DNA of 64,000 nucleotides, from the NCBI GenBank assembly GCA_965657645.1, contig CBFHOS010000001.1:186001-250000 (forward strand). The letters run 5' to 3'. The notes under the pieces are model-generated. The model saw nothing but the letters and a program-made list of their open reading frames with translations, was not told the origin of the DNA and ran no database searches. Each line of letters begins with the position of its first letter. Position 1 is the first letter of the stretch. This stretch comes from CBFHOS01 sp965657645 (GTDB lineage: Bacteria > Pseudomonadota > Alphaproteobacteria > Puniceispirillales > Puniceispirillaceae). A program made the position numbers and the translations under genes. Of this stretch, positions 50,605-59,251 are shown one piece after another.

Positions 50605-51864
50605 CTAGAATGTCGGGATATTTTCCTCGGCCAATAGGCTGGCAACGCTGCGCTGGGCGCGTAGTACATGCACCTTGCCATCCAGCACCATGACTTCACC
50701 GGCTGGTGGGCGGGTGTTATAGCTCGACGCCATCACCGCACCATAGGCACCAGCAGACATAACCGCCAGACAATCGCCGCCGGCCAAGGCTGGCATCTGG
50801 CGTTCACGGCCAAGATAATCACCAGTTTCACATACCGGCCCAACAATATCGGCAATTCCGATATTCTCGCCAAGCGGCGCCACTGGCTGGATGTTGTGAT
50901 AGGATTCGTACAAGGTCGGACGGATCAGATCATTCATCGCCGCATCAACAATCGCAAAACGCTTGTTATCACCTTCCTTGACCAGAATCACACGGGTCAA
51001 TAGCACGCCGTTATTGGCAACGATTGACCGGCCCGGTTCAAAGCCAAGGGCAAAGCCGCTATCTTTGAAAATACCCGGCAACATCTTGCCATAGGCGGTG
51101 AAATCCGTTGGCGTGCCATTGTCATAATCAACACCGACACCGCCGCCAAGATCCAAAGTCGGCACAGCAAGACCCTCGCCGCGCAAACCATTGGCAAGAT
51201 TTAACAAGGCTTTATAGGCCGTCTCAAAAGGTTCCAGATTGGTGATCTGTGAGCCAATGTGAACCGCCAAGCCAGCAGGCGCGATGAACGTATCTTCACA
51301 TATCCGGCGATAGAGATCAGCCGCCTCACGCTGGCCCGTTGATACGCCGAACTTGGTTGAACGCTGGCCGGTTGAAATCTTTTCATGTGTACCCGGATCA
51401 ACATCGACATTCACCCGCAAGGCAACCGGCGCGACAATTCCCATGTTCGCGGCAACGGCACTAATCATATCAATCTCAACAGGTGATTCGGCATTGATCT
51501 GGCCGACCCCCGCGCCCAGCGCCGCGGCAATTTCGCTCTCGCTTTTGCCAACACCGGAAAACACAATATCCGCAGGGGCAATACCAGCGGCGATCACGCG
51601 TTCCATCTCACCGCTGGATACAATGTCGGCGCCAGCGCCCTGTTTGCCCAATAAGGCAATAACGCCTAATGCCGAATTTGCCTTTACCGCAAAATGAACC
51701 TTGCCATTAACCGGCGCTACGGCCGCGGCAAAATCATTATAGGCCGCGACTATGCCCGCCCCAGAATATACATAAAGGGGGCTACCATAGTCGGCCGCAA
51801 TGGTGTCAAGCGACAGACCGTCAACAACCATATGACCGGTCTCATCGCGGTAGAATGCACACAT
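50605..51864 (-). CDS. lysA: Diaminopimelate decarboxylase
   Basis: PLP enzyme for the last step of lysine synthesis. Lys61 in KVHFAVKANSALGVIALL binds PLP; HIGSQITNLEPF, DLGGGVGVDYD, EPGRSIVANNGVLLTRV and GPVCETGDYLGRERQMP are typical; 419 residues. The argH-lipoprotein-lysA order is standard in Proteobacteria. A 9-bp duplicate (ATCTGTGAG) stands in its leader at 51881-51898. Confidence 0.96.
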   Translation of the reverse strand: MCAFYRDETGHMVVDGLSLDTIAADYGSPLYVYSGAGIVAAYNDFAAAVAPVNGKVHFAVKANSALGVIALLGKQGAGADIVSSGEMERVIAAGIAPADIVFSGVGKSESEIAAALGAGVGQINAESPVEIDMISAVAANMGIVAPVALRVNVDVDPGTHEKISTGQRSTKFGVSTGQREAADLYRRICEDTFIAPAGLAVHIGSQITNLEPFETAYKALLNLANGLRGEGLAVPTLDLGGGVGVDYDNGTPTDFTAYGKMLPGIFKDSGFALGFEPGRSIVANNGVLLTRVILVKEGDNKRFAIVDAAMNDLIRPTLYESYHNIQPVAPLGENIGIADIVGPVCETGDYLGRERQMPALAGGDCLAVMSAGAYGAVMASSYNTRPPAGEVMVLDGKVHVLRAQRSVASLLAEENIPTF

Positions 51865-51880
51865 TTTTGAATCCTATGAA

Positions 51881-51898
51881 ATCTGTGAGATCTGTGAG
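51881..51898. repeat. 9-bp duplication upstream of lysA
   Basis: ATCTGTGAG occurs twice in tandem (51881-51889 and 51890-51898), 17 bases upstream of the lysA ATG and just downstream of the small lipoprotein stop. Confidence 0.6.
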
Positions 51899-51914
51899 AT
51901 GACGCAACGCCGCC

Positions 51915-52037
51915 CTAGCTAGCGGGCGTGGTTGGCACTTCTGATGGGCGATAAGGCGCTCCCCGCTTGCCGCATGCCGACAGGCTGGTCACTGATAGAA
52001 AGGCAACGAGCATAAAAATAGTAAACCGCCGTAGCAT
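51915..52037 (-). CDS. lptM: Small lipoprotein, LptM (YifL)-like
   Basis: 40 residues, too short for normal ORF cutoffs. Translating the minus strand from ATG 52037 gives a basic start (MLRRF), a hydrophobic core, a lipobox LSAC (Cys22) and a short Pro-rich tail that contains CGKRGAPYRPS, matching the CGxKGPLY pattern of the LptM/YifL lipoproteins. In E. coli LptM helps LptD assembly. It has a strong ribosome-binding site (GGGAGAGCCAC before ATG). It sits between argH and lysA, the position of this family in many Proteobacteria. Most annotation would miss it. Confidence 0.82.
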   Translation of the reverse strand: MLRRFTIFMLVAFLSVTSLSACGKRGAPYRPSEVPTTPAS

Positions 52038-52146
52038 GTGGCTCTCCCATGATCCTGGCCGCTCGGCCAGTGATGATATTGCATGTTCCGCCGTGATCCT
52101 GTTGCATAACAGTGGGCGGATAAGGGTGAATAATCTGGCTTAGTTA

Positions 52147-53547
52147 TTAAAGTGTAAAGCGTTTCTTTGCATCAGCAATCCGCGCCCGCACCTCATCAGG
52201 GGCGGTGCCGCCAAAGCTGGTTCTAGCGGCGGCCGCACTTTGCACTGTCAAAATGCCGAGGATATCTGGCTTGATGCGTGGTTCGATTTCCTGCATTTCC
52301 GCCAATGACAGATCATCCAGATCACACTGCTTTTTGGCGGCAAGGGCGACAATGCTACCGCTGGCATGATGCGCCTCACGGAACGGCATACCCAATTCGC
52401 GGACCATATAATCGGCAAGATCAGTCGCCGTTGGAAAACCGGTTTTAAGCGCGGCAAGCATTGCATCCGCATTGGGTTCCATATCGACAATCATGCCAGT
52501 CGTTGCCGCCACCGCGATTGCCAAGGCATCGGCCGCGTCAAACACACCTTCTTTATCTTCCTGCATGTCTTTGCCATAGGCCAACGGCAGTCCCTTAAGG
52601 ACAATCAGCAAACCTGTTAGCGAGCCAATGATACGGCCCGGCTTTGCCCGCACCAACTCGGCCGCATCCGGATTGCGCTTTTGCGGCATGATTGACGAGC
52701 CGGTGGTAAAGGCATCTGACAATTGGACAAAGTTAAACCGGTCGGACGACCAGATGACGATTTCCTCGGCAAGACGTGATAGATGCACCGCACAGATCGC
52801 CGCGCTTGATAAAAACTCCAAGGCAAAATCACGGTCGGATACAGCGTCCATTGCATTCGCCGCTGGCCGGTCAAAGCCAAGCAGTTCAGCCGTCATATGC
52901 CGATCGGTTTTGAATGATGTTCCCGCCAGAGCCGCCGCGCCTAGAGGTGATTCGTTGAGCCGATCACGGGCATCAGAAAAACGCCCGCGGTCACGCCCAA
53001 TCATCTCAACATAGGCCATCAGATGGAACCCAAATGTCACTGGCTGGGCGGTCTGCAAATGGGTAAAGCCTGGCATCAGCGTATCGGCATGGGCCTCGGC
53101 TTTGGTGACAAGCGCACGTTGCATGTCAGCCAGAGCGTGATCGATTGAATCGAGTAATTCGCGCACCCAAAGTTTGAAATCTGTTGCCACCTGATCATTA
53201 CGCGACCGGGCGGTATGAAGCCGCCGTGCTGGCTCGCCAATCAATTCGGCAAGGCGCGATTCAATGTTCATATGGATGTCTTCAAGCGCTTCGGAAAAGG
53301 TAAATTCGCCAGCTGTAATCTCGGCGCTGATCTGATCAAGCCCGCCATGGATCGCGGTGCAATCATCAGCCGAAATAATCCCACAGCTCGCCAGCATTGA
53401 GGCATGCGCCTTCGAACCAGCAATATCCTGACGATAAAGCCTTTGGTCATAGGCGATGGAGGCATTTATTTCCTGCATCAATTGTGAAGGGCCGGTTGAA
53501 AATCGTCCCCCCCAAATGCTAGATTTGGTGCTATCGTCTGCTGACAT
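52147..53547 (-). CDS. argH: Argininosuccinate lyase
   Basis: Last step of arginine synthesis: argininosuccinate to arginine plus fumarate. Motifs: SSIWGGRFSTGPSQLMQEIN, HTARSRNDQVATDF, and the fumarase-family signature GSSIMPQKRNPDAAELVRAK. ATG 53547 behind AGAAGAG gives 466 residues; the frame continues to 53625 but would run into the divergent tlpA. It starts 109 bases before the lipoprotein gene in the transcription direction. Confidence 0.97.
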   Translation of the reverse strand: MSADDSTKSSIWGGRFSTGPSQLMQEINASIAYDQRLYRQDIAGSKAHASMLASCGIISADDCTAIHGGLDQISAEITAGEFTFSEALEDIHMNIESRLAELIGEPARRLHTARSRNDQVATDFKLWVRELLDSIDHALADMQRALVTKAEAHADTLMPGFTHLQTAQPVTFGFHLMAYVEMIGRDRGRFSDARDRLNESPLGAAALAGTSFKTDRHMTAELLGFDRPAANAMDAVSDRDFALEFLSSAAICAVHLSRLAEEIVIWSSDRFNFVQLSDAFTTGSSIMPQKRNPDAAELVRAKPGRIIGSLTGLLIVLKGLPLAYGKDMQEDKEGVFDAADALAIAVAATTGMIVDMEPNADAMLAALKTGFPTATDLADYMVRELGMPFREAHHASGSIVALAAKKQCDLDDLSLAEMQEIEPRIKPDILGILTVQSAAAARTSFGGTAPDEVRARIADAKKRFTL

Positions 53548-53567
53548 TCTTAACTCTTCTTTCCTGT

Positions 53568-54179
53568 ATGGATTACCACATGTCTTATACGCGGCTTTGG
53601 GTGACTTTTCAGCCAAAATTATCACGGCACGGATTTCGCCGCGGCCTTATCTCGGTAATGGCGCGGATTTTGCCGGTAATGATCGTTACTTTGGGTCTGG
53701 TAAATACAGCAGAGGCCACTGGCAAAAGACAGCCAGATTGGCTAGCCAAGCCAGCGCCATCGATGACCAGCGTGATAACCGATGCCAAGGGCGGTGAAAT
53801 GACCCTCGCCGATTTTAAGGGCACGCCGATATTGGTAAATTTCTGGGCCACTTGGTGCGCCCCTTGTGTCGATGAATTACCGGCGCTGGACCGTGCGGCA
53901 AAGATGCTTGCGGCCGATAATATCAAAATTGTGGTTATTTCAATTGATCGCGGGGGCGTGGCAAAGGCGGGTCCCGTGCTAGAGGAATATGGCGTGGCAA
54001 CACCGTTTGCCGCCTATGATCCAAAGGCCCGATTATCGCGGGAAATGGGCGTTGTCGGATTGCCAACCAGCTTTGTTCTCTCGGCGGATCAACAAACAAG
54101 TTGGGAATTTGTCGGCCCGTATGAGTGGGATGAGCCCGCCATGATAGAGCGTATTCAATCATTGCCGCTCGGTGATTGA
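53568..54179 (+). CDS. tlpA: TlpA-like thiol:disulfide interchange protein
   Basis: Periplasmic thioredoxin-like reductase, usually for cytochrome oxidase copper delivery or cytochrome c maturation. The fold is clear: FWATWCAPCVDELP (WCxxC), VVGLPTSFVLSADQQ and a hydrophobic segment at residues 31-50 (signal/anchor). The start is unsettled: ATG 53568 (203 residues), ATG 53580 and ATG 53658. The last leaves a 110-base divergent gap to argH with room for promoters, and is plausible. It is divergent from argH, as in many alphaproteobacteria. Confidence 0.9.
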   Translation: MDYHMSYTRLWVTFQPKLSRHGFRRGLISVMARILPVMIVTLGLVNTAEATGKRQPDWLAKPAPSMTSVITDAKGGEMTLADFKGTPILVNFWATWCAPCVDELPALDRAAKMLAADNIKIVVISIDRGGVAKAGPVLEEYGVATPFAAYDPKARLSREMGVVGLPTSFVLSADQQTSWEFVGPYEWDEPAMIERIQSLPLGD

Positions 54180-54214
54180 CTTGGTGATTGACCGGGTGAT
54201 TGACCGGGTGATTA
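54171..54214 (+). repeat. 12-bp tandem repeats over the tlpA stop codon
   Basis: Units of GGTGATTGACYK (54171-54182, 54183-54194, 54195-54206) and a partial fourth. The first unit is the end of tlpA: GGT GAT TGA encodes Gly-Asp-stop. Each unit repeats this in the same frame, giving several in-frame stops in a row. Confidence 0.85.
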
Positions 54215-54228
54215 GGCAAAATGCGGAT

Positions 54229-54256
54229 AAAAAAAGAGGCGGAAACCCGCCTCTTT
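54229..54256 (-). terminator. Bidirectional terminator between tlpA and etfA
   Basis: A 10-bp stem (AAAGAGGCGG / CCGCCTCTTT) with a four-base AAAC loop. On the minus strand the stem ends in a run of T seven long, so it terminates etfBA; on the plus strand it has TTT and can also stop tlpA transcripts. Confidence 0.85.
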
Positions 54257-54290
54257 ATCGCATGATTTATAATTTGCTTTATGGGGGCCT

Positions 54291-55220
54291 TTAGCCGAGC
54301 TCTTTTTCCAGCTCAGGAACAGCGTCGAATAGATCTGCAACCAGACCGAAATCAGCCACTTGGAAAATTGGTGCCTCATCATCTTTGTTGATGGCAACAA
54401 TGACTTTGCTGTCTTTCATTCCGGCTAGGTGCTGGATCGCACCTGAAATACCGACGGCCACATATAGATCAGGGGCAACGACTTTGCCGGTCTGGCCTAC
54501 CTGATAATCATTTGGCACAAAGCCGGCATCAACCGCCGCCCGCGAGGCACCAACCGCGGCACCAAGCTTGTCAGCAACTTTCTCCAGCATCGCAAAATTA
54601 GCGCCGTCCTGCATACCGCGGCCACCTGAAATAACAATCGGTGCAGAGGTCAGTTCCGGACGCTCGGAGCTTGAAAGCTCAGATTTCACATAGCTAGACA
54701 GACCAGCATCACCGCCACCAGCAACCGTCTCAATGGCGGCGCTTCCGCCTTCACCAGCCGCCTCAAACGCGGTTCCACGAACAGTGATAACCTTGATTGA
54801 TTCGCTCGAAGAAACGGTTGATAGGGCGTTACCGGCATAGATAGGACGCTGGAATACGCTGTCGCTCTCGACCTTGATGATGTCAGAGATCTGCATCACA
54901 TCAAGCAAAGCGGCAACACGTGGCATCACGTTTTTACCGGTGGTTGTCGCCGGTGCTAGCAAATGGCTATAGCCGCTGGCCAGAGACTGGATAAGCGGGG
55001 CTACGTTTTCCGCAACGCAATGCGCATATTCGGCACTATCGGCAACCAGAACCTTGGCCACGCCATTAATCGCGGCGGCGGCCTTGGCAACATTACCACT
55101 CGTATCACCAGCAACCAGAATATCGATGTCACCACCAATTTGTGTGGCGGCGGTTACGGTGTTCAAGGTTGCGGCGGCTAGTTGACCATCATCATGGTCG
55201 GCAAGGATAAGAATGCTCAT
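54291..55220 (-). CDS. etfA: Electron transfer flavoprotein alpha subunit
   Basis: FAD-binding subunit of ETF, taking electrons from acyl-CoA and other dehydrogenases to ETF-QO. The C-terminal FAD domain is diagnostic: SGGRGMQDG, GASRAAVDAGFVPNDYQVGQTGK, LYVAVGISGAIQHLAGM and INKDDEAPIFQVADFGLVAD; 309 residues. It follows etfB by two bases. Downstream is a strong terminator; 3-hydroxybutyryl-CoA dehydrogenase, often next in this operon in alphaproteobacteria, is not here. Confidence 0.97.
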   Translation of the reverse strand: MSILILADHDDGQLAAATLNTVTAATQIGGDIDILVAGDTSGNVAKAAAAINGVAKVLVADSAEYAHCVAENVAPLIQSLASGYSHLLAPATTTGKNVMPRVAALLDVMQISDIIKVESDSVFQRPIYAGNALSTVSSSESIKVITVRGTAFEAAGEGGSAAIETVAGGGDAGLSSYVKSELSSSERPELTSAPIVISGGRGMQDGANFAMLEKVADKLGAAVGASRAAVDAGFVPNDYQVGQTGKVVAPDLYVAVGISGAIQHLAGMKDSKVIVAINKDDEAPIFQVADFGLVADLFDAVPELEKELG

Positions 55221-55222
55221 GA

Positions 55223-55972
55223 TTATATCACCTTTGCGTCATTTTTGAGTTTATCAACCAATTCGGCTATGTCGGCCACTTTGATACCGGCTGAACGGGC
55301 TTCTGGCTCTTCGACTTTTACGATTGCGAGGCGCGGCGTCACATCAACACCAAGCTCGTCGGCGCTAAGCGAATCAAGCGGCTTTTTCTTTGCCTTCATA
55401 ATGTTTGGCAGTGAGGCATAACGTGGCTCGTTCAACCGCAAATCGACAGTCACAACCGCTGGCATATTGATTTCCATATGCTCTAGCCCGCCATCGACTT
55501 CGCGGATGATGGCGGCTTTGTCACCAGAGATTTCGATGCCCGATACAAATGTACCCTGCGCCCAGCCAAGCAATGCGGCAAGCATCTGGCCGGTTTGGTT
55601 GCAATCATCATCAATCGCCTGTTTGCCGACAAACACAATGCCGGGCTCTTCACGGGCAACAATCTCTTTTAGCAACTTGGCAACGGCAAGCGGCTCGATA
55701 TCTTGCGGGGCTTCGATGTGAATGCCGCGATCAGCACCCATCGCCAACGCTGTACGGATGGTTTCTTGGTTCTGGCTTGGGCCAATTGAAACCGCAACAA
55801 CCTCATCGGCGCCGCCAGCCTCTTTCAGGCGCAATGCCTGTTCAACCGCGATTTCGTCGAATGGGTTCATTGCCATTTTAACATTGGCCAATTCAACACC
55901 GGAATTATCCGGTTTCACGCGTACCTTTACGTTGTAATCGATAACCCGTTTAACTGGGACTAGGACCTTCAT
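55223..55972 (-). CDS. etfB: Electron transfer flavoprotein beta subunit
   Basis: AMP-binding partner of EtfA. MKVLVPVKRVIDYNVKVRVK at the N-terminus, MNPFDEIAVEQALRLKE, and the ETF-beta loop VNMPAVVTVDLRLNEPRYASLPNIMKAKKK are seen. ATG 55972 behind TGGAGG gives 249 residues; 15 further in-frame codons up to 56017 are not needed. Confidence 0.97.
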   Translation of the reverse strand: MKVLVPVKRVIDYNVKVRVKPDNSGVELANVKMAMNPFDEIAVEQALRLKEAGGADEVVAVSIGPSQNQETIRTALAMGADRGIHIEAPQDIEPLAVAKLLKEIVAREEPGIVFVGKQAIDDDCNQTGQMLAALLGWAQGTFVSGIEISGDKAAIIREVDGGLEHMEINMPAVVTVDLRLNEPRYASLPNIMKAKKKPLDSLSADELGVDVTPRLAIVKVEEPEARSAGIKVADIAELVDKLKNDAKVI

Positions 55973-56032
55973 GTCTATAACCTCCAGGTTGCTTAGACTG
56001 TTAAACCGCCCGAACACATGGGCGGAGCGATA

Positions 56033-56599
56033 TTATTTCGTTTGGCCAGAATTTTCACCCGGCCGCCATAAAACGTCTGTTTTGCCATTCTCATTCAAAT
56101 GCCGCGCCAATACAAATAGATGATCGGAGAGACGATTTATGTACTGCATTGCCGCTTCGTTGACCACCTCTTCCGTGGCGAGTTCGGTCATATGCCGTTC
56201 GGCGCGGCGGGCCACGGTGCGGGCCAGATGTAGCCATGCCGATGCATCACTGCCACCAGGTAGGATGAACGATGTTAGCGCCTCTAGATTGCTGTTCATT
56301 TGATCAATTTCGGATTCCAGCCGCGTGACCTGCAATGCGGTTACGCGCAAGGCCGGTTGGTCACTCTCTGGCGTGGCGATATCCGCGCCCAGATCAAACA
56401 GATCATTTTGAATGCGCCCCAGCATGTCATCGGCGGCGCCAGTGGTGGTTAGACGGGCAAGACCAATTACGCAATTGGCCTCGTCAATCTCGCCAAATGC
56501 CGACGGGCGGCGCGAATGTTTGGAAACGCGCGCGCCATTGACCAGGCTGGTTTCGCCAGTATCGCCGGTGCGTGTATAGATTTTGTTCAACTTAACCAT
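56033..56599 (-). CDS. Cob(I)alamin adenosyltransferase, PduO type
   Basis: Transfers adenosyl from ATP to cob(I)alamin to make coenzyme B12. N-terminal TRTGDTGETSLVNGARVSK, FGEIDEANCVIG, and the signature LPGGSDASAWLHLARTVARRAER; 188 residues. It is upstream of etfBA on the same strand and downstream of the HIG1 gene; this neighbourhood is common in alphaproteobacteria. No riboswitch was seen before it. Confidence 0.93.
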   Translation of the reverse strand: MVKLNKIYTRTGDTGETSLVNGARVSKHSRRPSAFGEIDEANCVIGLARLTTTGAADDMLGRIQNDLFDLGADIATPESDQPALRVTALQVTRLESEIDQMNSNLEALTSFILPGGSDASAWLHLARTVARRAERHMTELATEEVVNEAAMQYINRLSDHLFVLARHLNENGKTDVLWRPGENSGQTK

Positions 56600-56636
56600 A
56601 ATGTACCTTTATCCGCCGATCATTACCGGCTCTATG

Positions 56637-56837
56637 CTAGCCGTTGGCACGGCGCCATAGCATTAATCCAATGATAATGACGATTGCCACTGCCTGAAAA
56701 ATAATGCGGTAACGCATAATGCGGTTGGAATTTTTTATGTTGTACTCACCGCCGCGCGCCATTGTCATAACGCCCCAGCCAAGGATGCCCGCAACAATCA
56801 ATAGCGCCGCGGCAAGAATGATTTGGTCTAGGGACAT
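56637..56837 (-). CDS. Twin transmembrane HIG1-domain protein
   Basis: 66 residues with two membrane segments (about 5-22 and 42-62) and a charged loop (GGEYNIKNSNRIMRYRI) that matches the HIG_1_N domain. HIG1 proteins associate with respiratory complex IV in mitochondria; the bacterial role is not settled. ATG 56837 behind AGAAGAG. A longer frame to 56930 would overlap folD. Confidence 0.85.
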   Translation of the reverse strand: MSLDQIILAAALLIVAGILGWGVMTMARGGEYNIKNSNRIMRYRIIFQAVAIVIIIGLMLWRRANG

Positions 56838-56886
56838 ATTTGTTTCTCTTCTAGCTACAGCTCTTTGAGGTGAATTAGGCTCTAAC

Positions 56887-57783
56887 CTAGATATCACCGA
56901 TGGTAACGTCAAAGCGACGTGCTGCCGCAACCGCAGTGTTGCGCAATAGACAGGCGATGGTCATTGGTCCGACACCGCCGGGAACGGGGGTGATCGCCCC
57001 TGCCTTTGCCGCGGCCGAGGCATAATCAACATCGCCAGTAAGACGGAATTTACCGTCGCCGCGCTCTGGGGCTGGCACACGGTTAATCCCGACATCGATA
57101 ACTGTGGCGCCGTCCTTTACATAGTCGCCGGTAATCATTTCCGGGCGACCAACCGCCGCCACCAGAATATCGGCGCGGCGACAGACCTCTGGCAAATCCT
57201 TGGTCCGTGAATGTGCAATCGTCACCGTACAGCTCTCTTTTAGCAATAGCTGGGCCATTGGCTTGCCGACAATGTTTGAACGGCCAACGACAACGGCGTT
57301 CAAACCAGATAGTGAACCAAGCTGGTCACGGAGCAACAATAGACAGCCATAGGGCGTGCAAGGCACTAGCGCGTCTTGGCCCGTGGCAAGATTGCCCGCA
57401 TTGACCACATGGAACCCATCTACATCCTTGCGCGGGTCAATGGCATTAATCACCGCGTCTTCGTCAATCTGGTCCGGCAATGGCAATTGCACCAAAATAC
57501 CGTCAACCGCATCGTCATTATTCATCTCGTCAATGAGCCGCAGCAACGTGTCCTGATCAGTGTCCTTGGAGAGGCGATGCTCTATAGAGCGCATACCAGC
57601 AACCGCGGTGCGTTCGATCTTGTTGCGCACATAGACTGCGCTCGCTGGATCCTCGCCAACCAACACCACGGCGAGAGCCGGTGCCCGTCCAATGGCCGCT
57701 TTGATGGTGGCGACCTCAACCGCTACCCGCGTGACCAAATCTGCTGAAAACGCCTTGCCATCGATTATTGTGGCTTCGGACAT
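56887..57783 (-). CDS. folD: Bifunctional methylenetetrahydrofolate dehydrogenase/cyclohydrolase
   Basis: Interconverts 5,10-methylene- and 10-formyl-THF. Motifs: SAVYVRNKIERTAVAG with the catalytic Lys, GILVQLPLPDQID, VPCTPYGCLLLL, and VVGRSNIVGKPMAQLLL with PGGVGPMTIACLL. ATG 57783 gives 298 residues. It is followed by the HIG1 gene after 49 bases. Confidence 0.97.
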   Translation of the reverse strand: MSEATIIDGKAFSADLVTRVAVEVATIKAAIGRAPALAVVLVGEDPASAVYVRNKIERTAVAGMRSIEHRLSKDTDQDTLLRLIDEMNNDDAVDGILVQLPLPDQIDEDAVINAIDPRKDVDGFHVVNAGNLATGQDALVPCTPYGCLLLLRDQLGSLSGLNAVVVGRSNIVGKPMAQLLLKESCTVTIAHSRTKDLPEVCRRADILVAAVGRPEMITGDYVKDGATVIDVGINRVPAPERGDGKFRLTGDVDYASAAAKAGAITPVPGGVGPMTIACLLRNTAVAAARRFDVTIGDI

Positions 57784-57931
57784 GGTGGACTCCAAACTGA
57801 ATTTCGCTAAGGGCACTTCTGCCCAAAATCTTTACTCTAAATTTTGCATTATCTTGTTGGTGTGCTTGTATGAACACAGCCAAAGAAACGCCTTAAACTT
57901 CCCCACACACGACATTTACCCGGCTATGCCC

Positions 57932-57976
57932 AGTGCTTATTTACCAAGCGCTTATTTACCCAGCGCTGAGTTACCT
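57932..57976. repeat. 15-bp tandem repeats between yggT and folD
   Basis: Three units of about 15 bp (57932-57946, 57947-57961, 57962-57976) of the form AGYGCTTATTTACCM. They lie five bases beyond the yggT stop and about 150 bases upstream of folD. No coding frame is conserved. Confidence 0.75.
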
Positions 57977-57981
57977 ATGGC

Positions 57982-58269
57982 TTAATAGCCAGTCGCCAAA
58001 AACCCCAGTAATAGATTGCGTAGAAACTGAACGGCCAGAAAAACGATGATCGGGCTGATATCAATGCCGCCAAGATCCGGCAGTAAACGCCGGATAGGGG
58101 TCAAGATCGGCTCATGGATCCGCGCCAGAAAATTTGTCGCGATGCGCACGGCTGGTTGCCACGGGTTAATAATCCGAAAAGCGACCAACCAGCCGATAAT
58201 CAAATAGGCAATGAGGGTCCAGATAAATAGATCAACAATCTGATCGATGAGAAGAATGACAGCGTTCAT
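57982..58269 (-). CDS. YggT family membrane protein
   Basis: 95 residues with two membrane segments and the family motif LARIHEPILTPIRRLLPDLGGIDISPIIVFLAVQFLR. Family members are implicated in envelope and division-site functions and osmotic tolerance. AGGATAAA precedes the ATG. It is divergent from the SCO1-type gene. Confidence 0.93.
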   Translation of the reverse strand: MNAVILLIDQIVDLFIWTLIAYLIIGWLVAFRIINPWQPAVRIATNFLARIHEPILTPIRRLLPDLGGIDISPIIVFLAVQFLRNLLLGFLATGY

Positions 58270-58486
58270 TTTATCCTGAATATTTGTTCATCATATTAAG
58301 GGCGATCTATGAGAGACATGGGCTCTTATTTTGCAGGCAGAATTTACACAGAATTGTGGTTGAAAAACAATCCCGCCATTGATGTTTATTGTTAGATGGT
58401 TTTTGCGGCCCGTTTTGTCAATAAAGAGCCTTGTTAAATGGCTCGTGATTCGGCCAGTTGCATCTTCGTGCCAAAGGCATTATTTC

Positions 58487-59149
58487 ATGGGCATGACACA
58501 GACATCATCCAATCAAAAGTCCGGCCATCAAGATTCCAGCCATCAGAAACCCAAATCAATCCGGCTTATTCCGGTAATTGCTGGCTTGCTATTCGTTATA
58601 CTTGCCGCATTGGTCTTTGTGATTTCTGAAAATCAGGCGCGCCAAACCAATACCGGCTTTCCGTCATTTGACCAGAGTGAATTCACCCTGATTGATCAAG
58701 ATGGTGTGACCCGTACCAATAGTGATTTTGCGGGTAAGCCCATCGCCTTGTTTCTTGGGTTCACCTATTGCCCTGATGTTTGTCCAACGACGTTATTAGC
58801 GCTGGCAGGTGCGGTTGATGATCTGGTCGAGCGGGGAATCGATGCCAGTGTGATCCAAACAATTTTCATCTCTGTTGATCATGAGCGCGATACGCCGGCG
58901 CAATTGAAATCCTATTTGTCATTATTTGATGTAGAGGCAACCGGCCTAACAGGAGATGCGCAAGCGGTTAGCGATGCCATTCGGGCCTTTGGCGGTTATG
59001 CCAAAAAGATCGAAACCGGCGATGGCAATTTTGTATATGATCATTCGGCCGCGGTTTACCTCTATCGTAGCGACGGCACCTTTAAGGGCACGATCGTGTT
59101 TAACGAGCCCGCCGAATTTATCGTGGAAAAGTTGAAAACGCTTTTATAG
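58487..59149 (+). CDS. SCO1/SenC-type copper chaperone
   Basis: Membrane-anchored thioredoxin-fold protein that delivers copper to cytochrome oxidase. A charged N-terminus, a membrane anchor (about residues 27-48), and the SCO core: FTYCPDVCPTTLLALA (CPxxCP copper site), VDHERDTPAQLKSYL, and the third ligand His in YDHSAAVYLY. ATG 58487 gives 220 residues (AAAGG about ten bases upstream); longer frames to 58379 exist. No cox genes are nearby. Confidence 0.93.
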   Translation: MGMTQTSSNQKSGHQDSSHQKPKSIRLIPVIAGLLFVILAALVFVISENQARQTNTGFPSFDQSEFTLIDQDGVTRTNSDFAGKPIALFLGFTYCPDVCPTTLLALAGAVDDLVERGIDASVIQTIFISVDHERDTPAQLKSYLSLFDVEATGLTGDAQAVSDAIRAFGGYAKKIETGDGNFVYDHSAAVYLYRSDGTFKGTIVFNEPAEFIVEKLKTLL

Positions 59150-59179
59150 CCGCTGATTAACGCGCAGCGATAAATGCCA

Positions 59180-59209
59180 TTGCGCGAAAAACTTAATGAT
59201 AATTATAAG
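59180..59209 (+). promoter_or_regulatory. Candidate promoter of the gene at 59252
   Basis: TTGCGC (59180-59185) and TATAAG (59204-59209) with an 18-base spacer in an AT-rich stretch, about 40 bases upstream of the GTG start. Confidence 0.3.
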
Positions 59210-59251
59210 TCATGATTGTAGACGCCTCAGAAAATAGTTAGGCAGGCCATT

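Noticed and set aside
56600..56636. Cobalamin riboswitch before the adenosyltransferase
   Set aside because: The gap is only 37 bases and holds no B12-box-like sequence.
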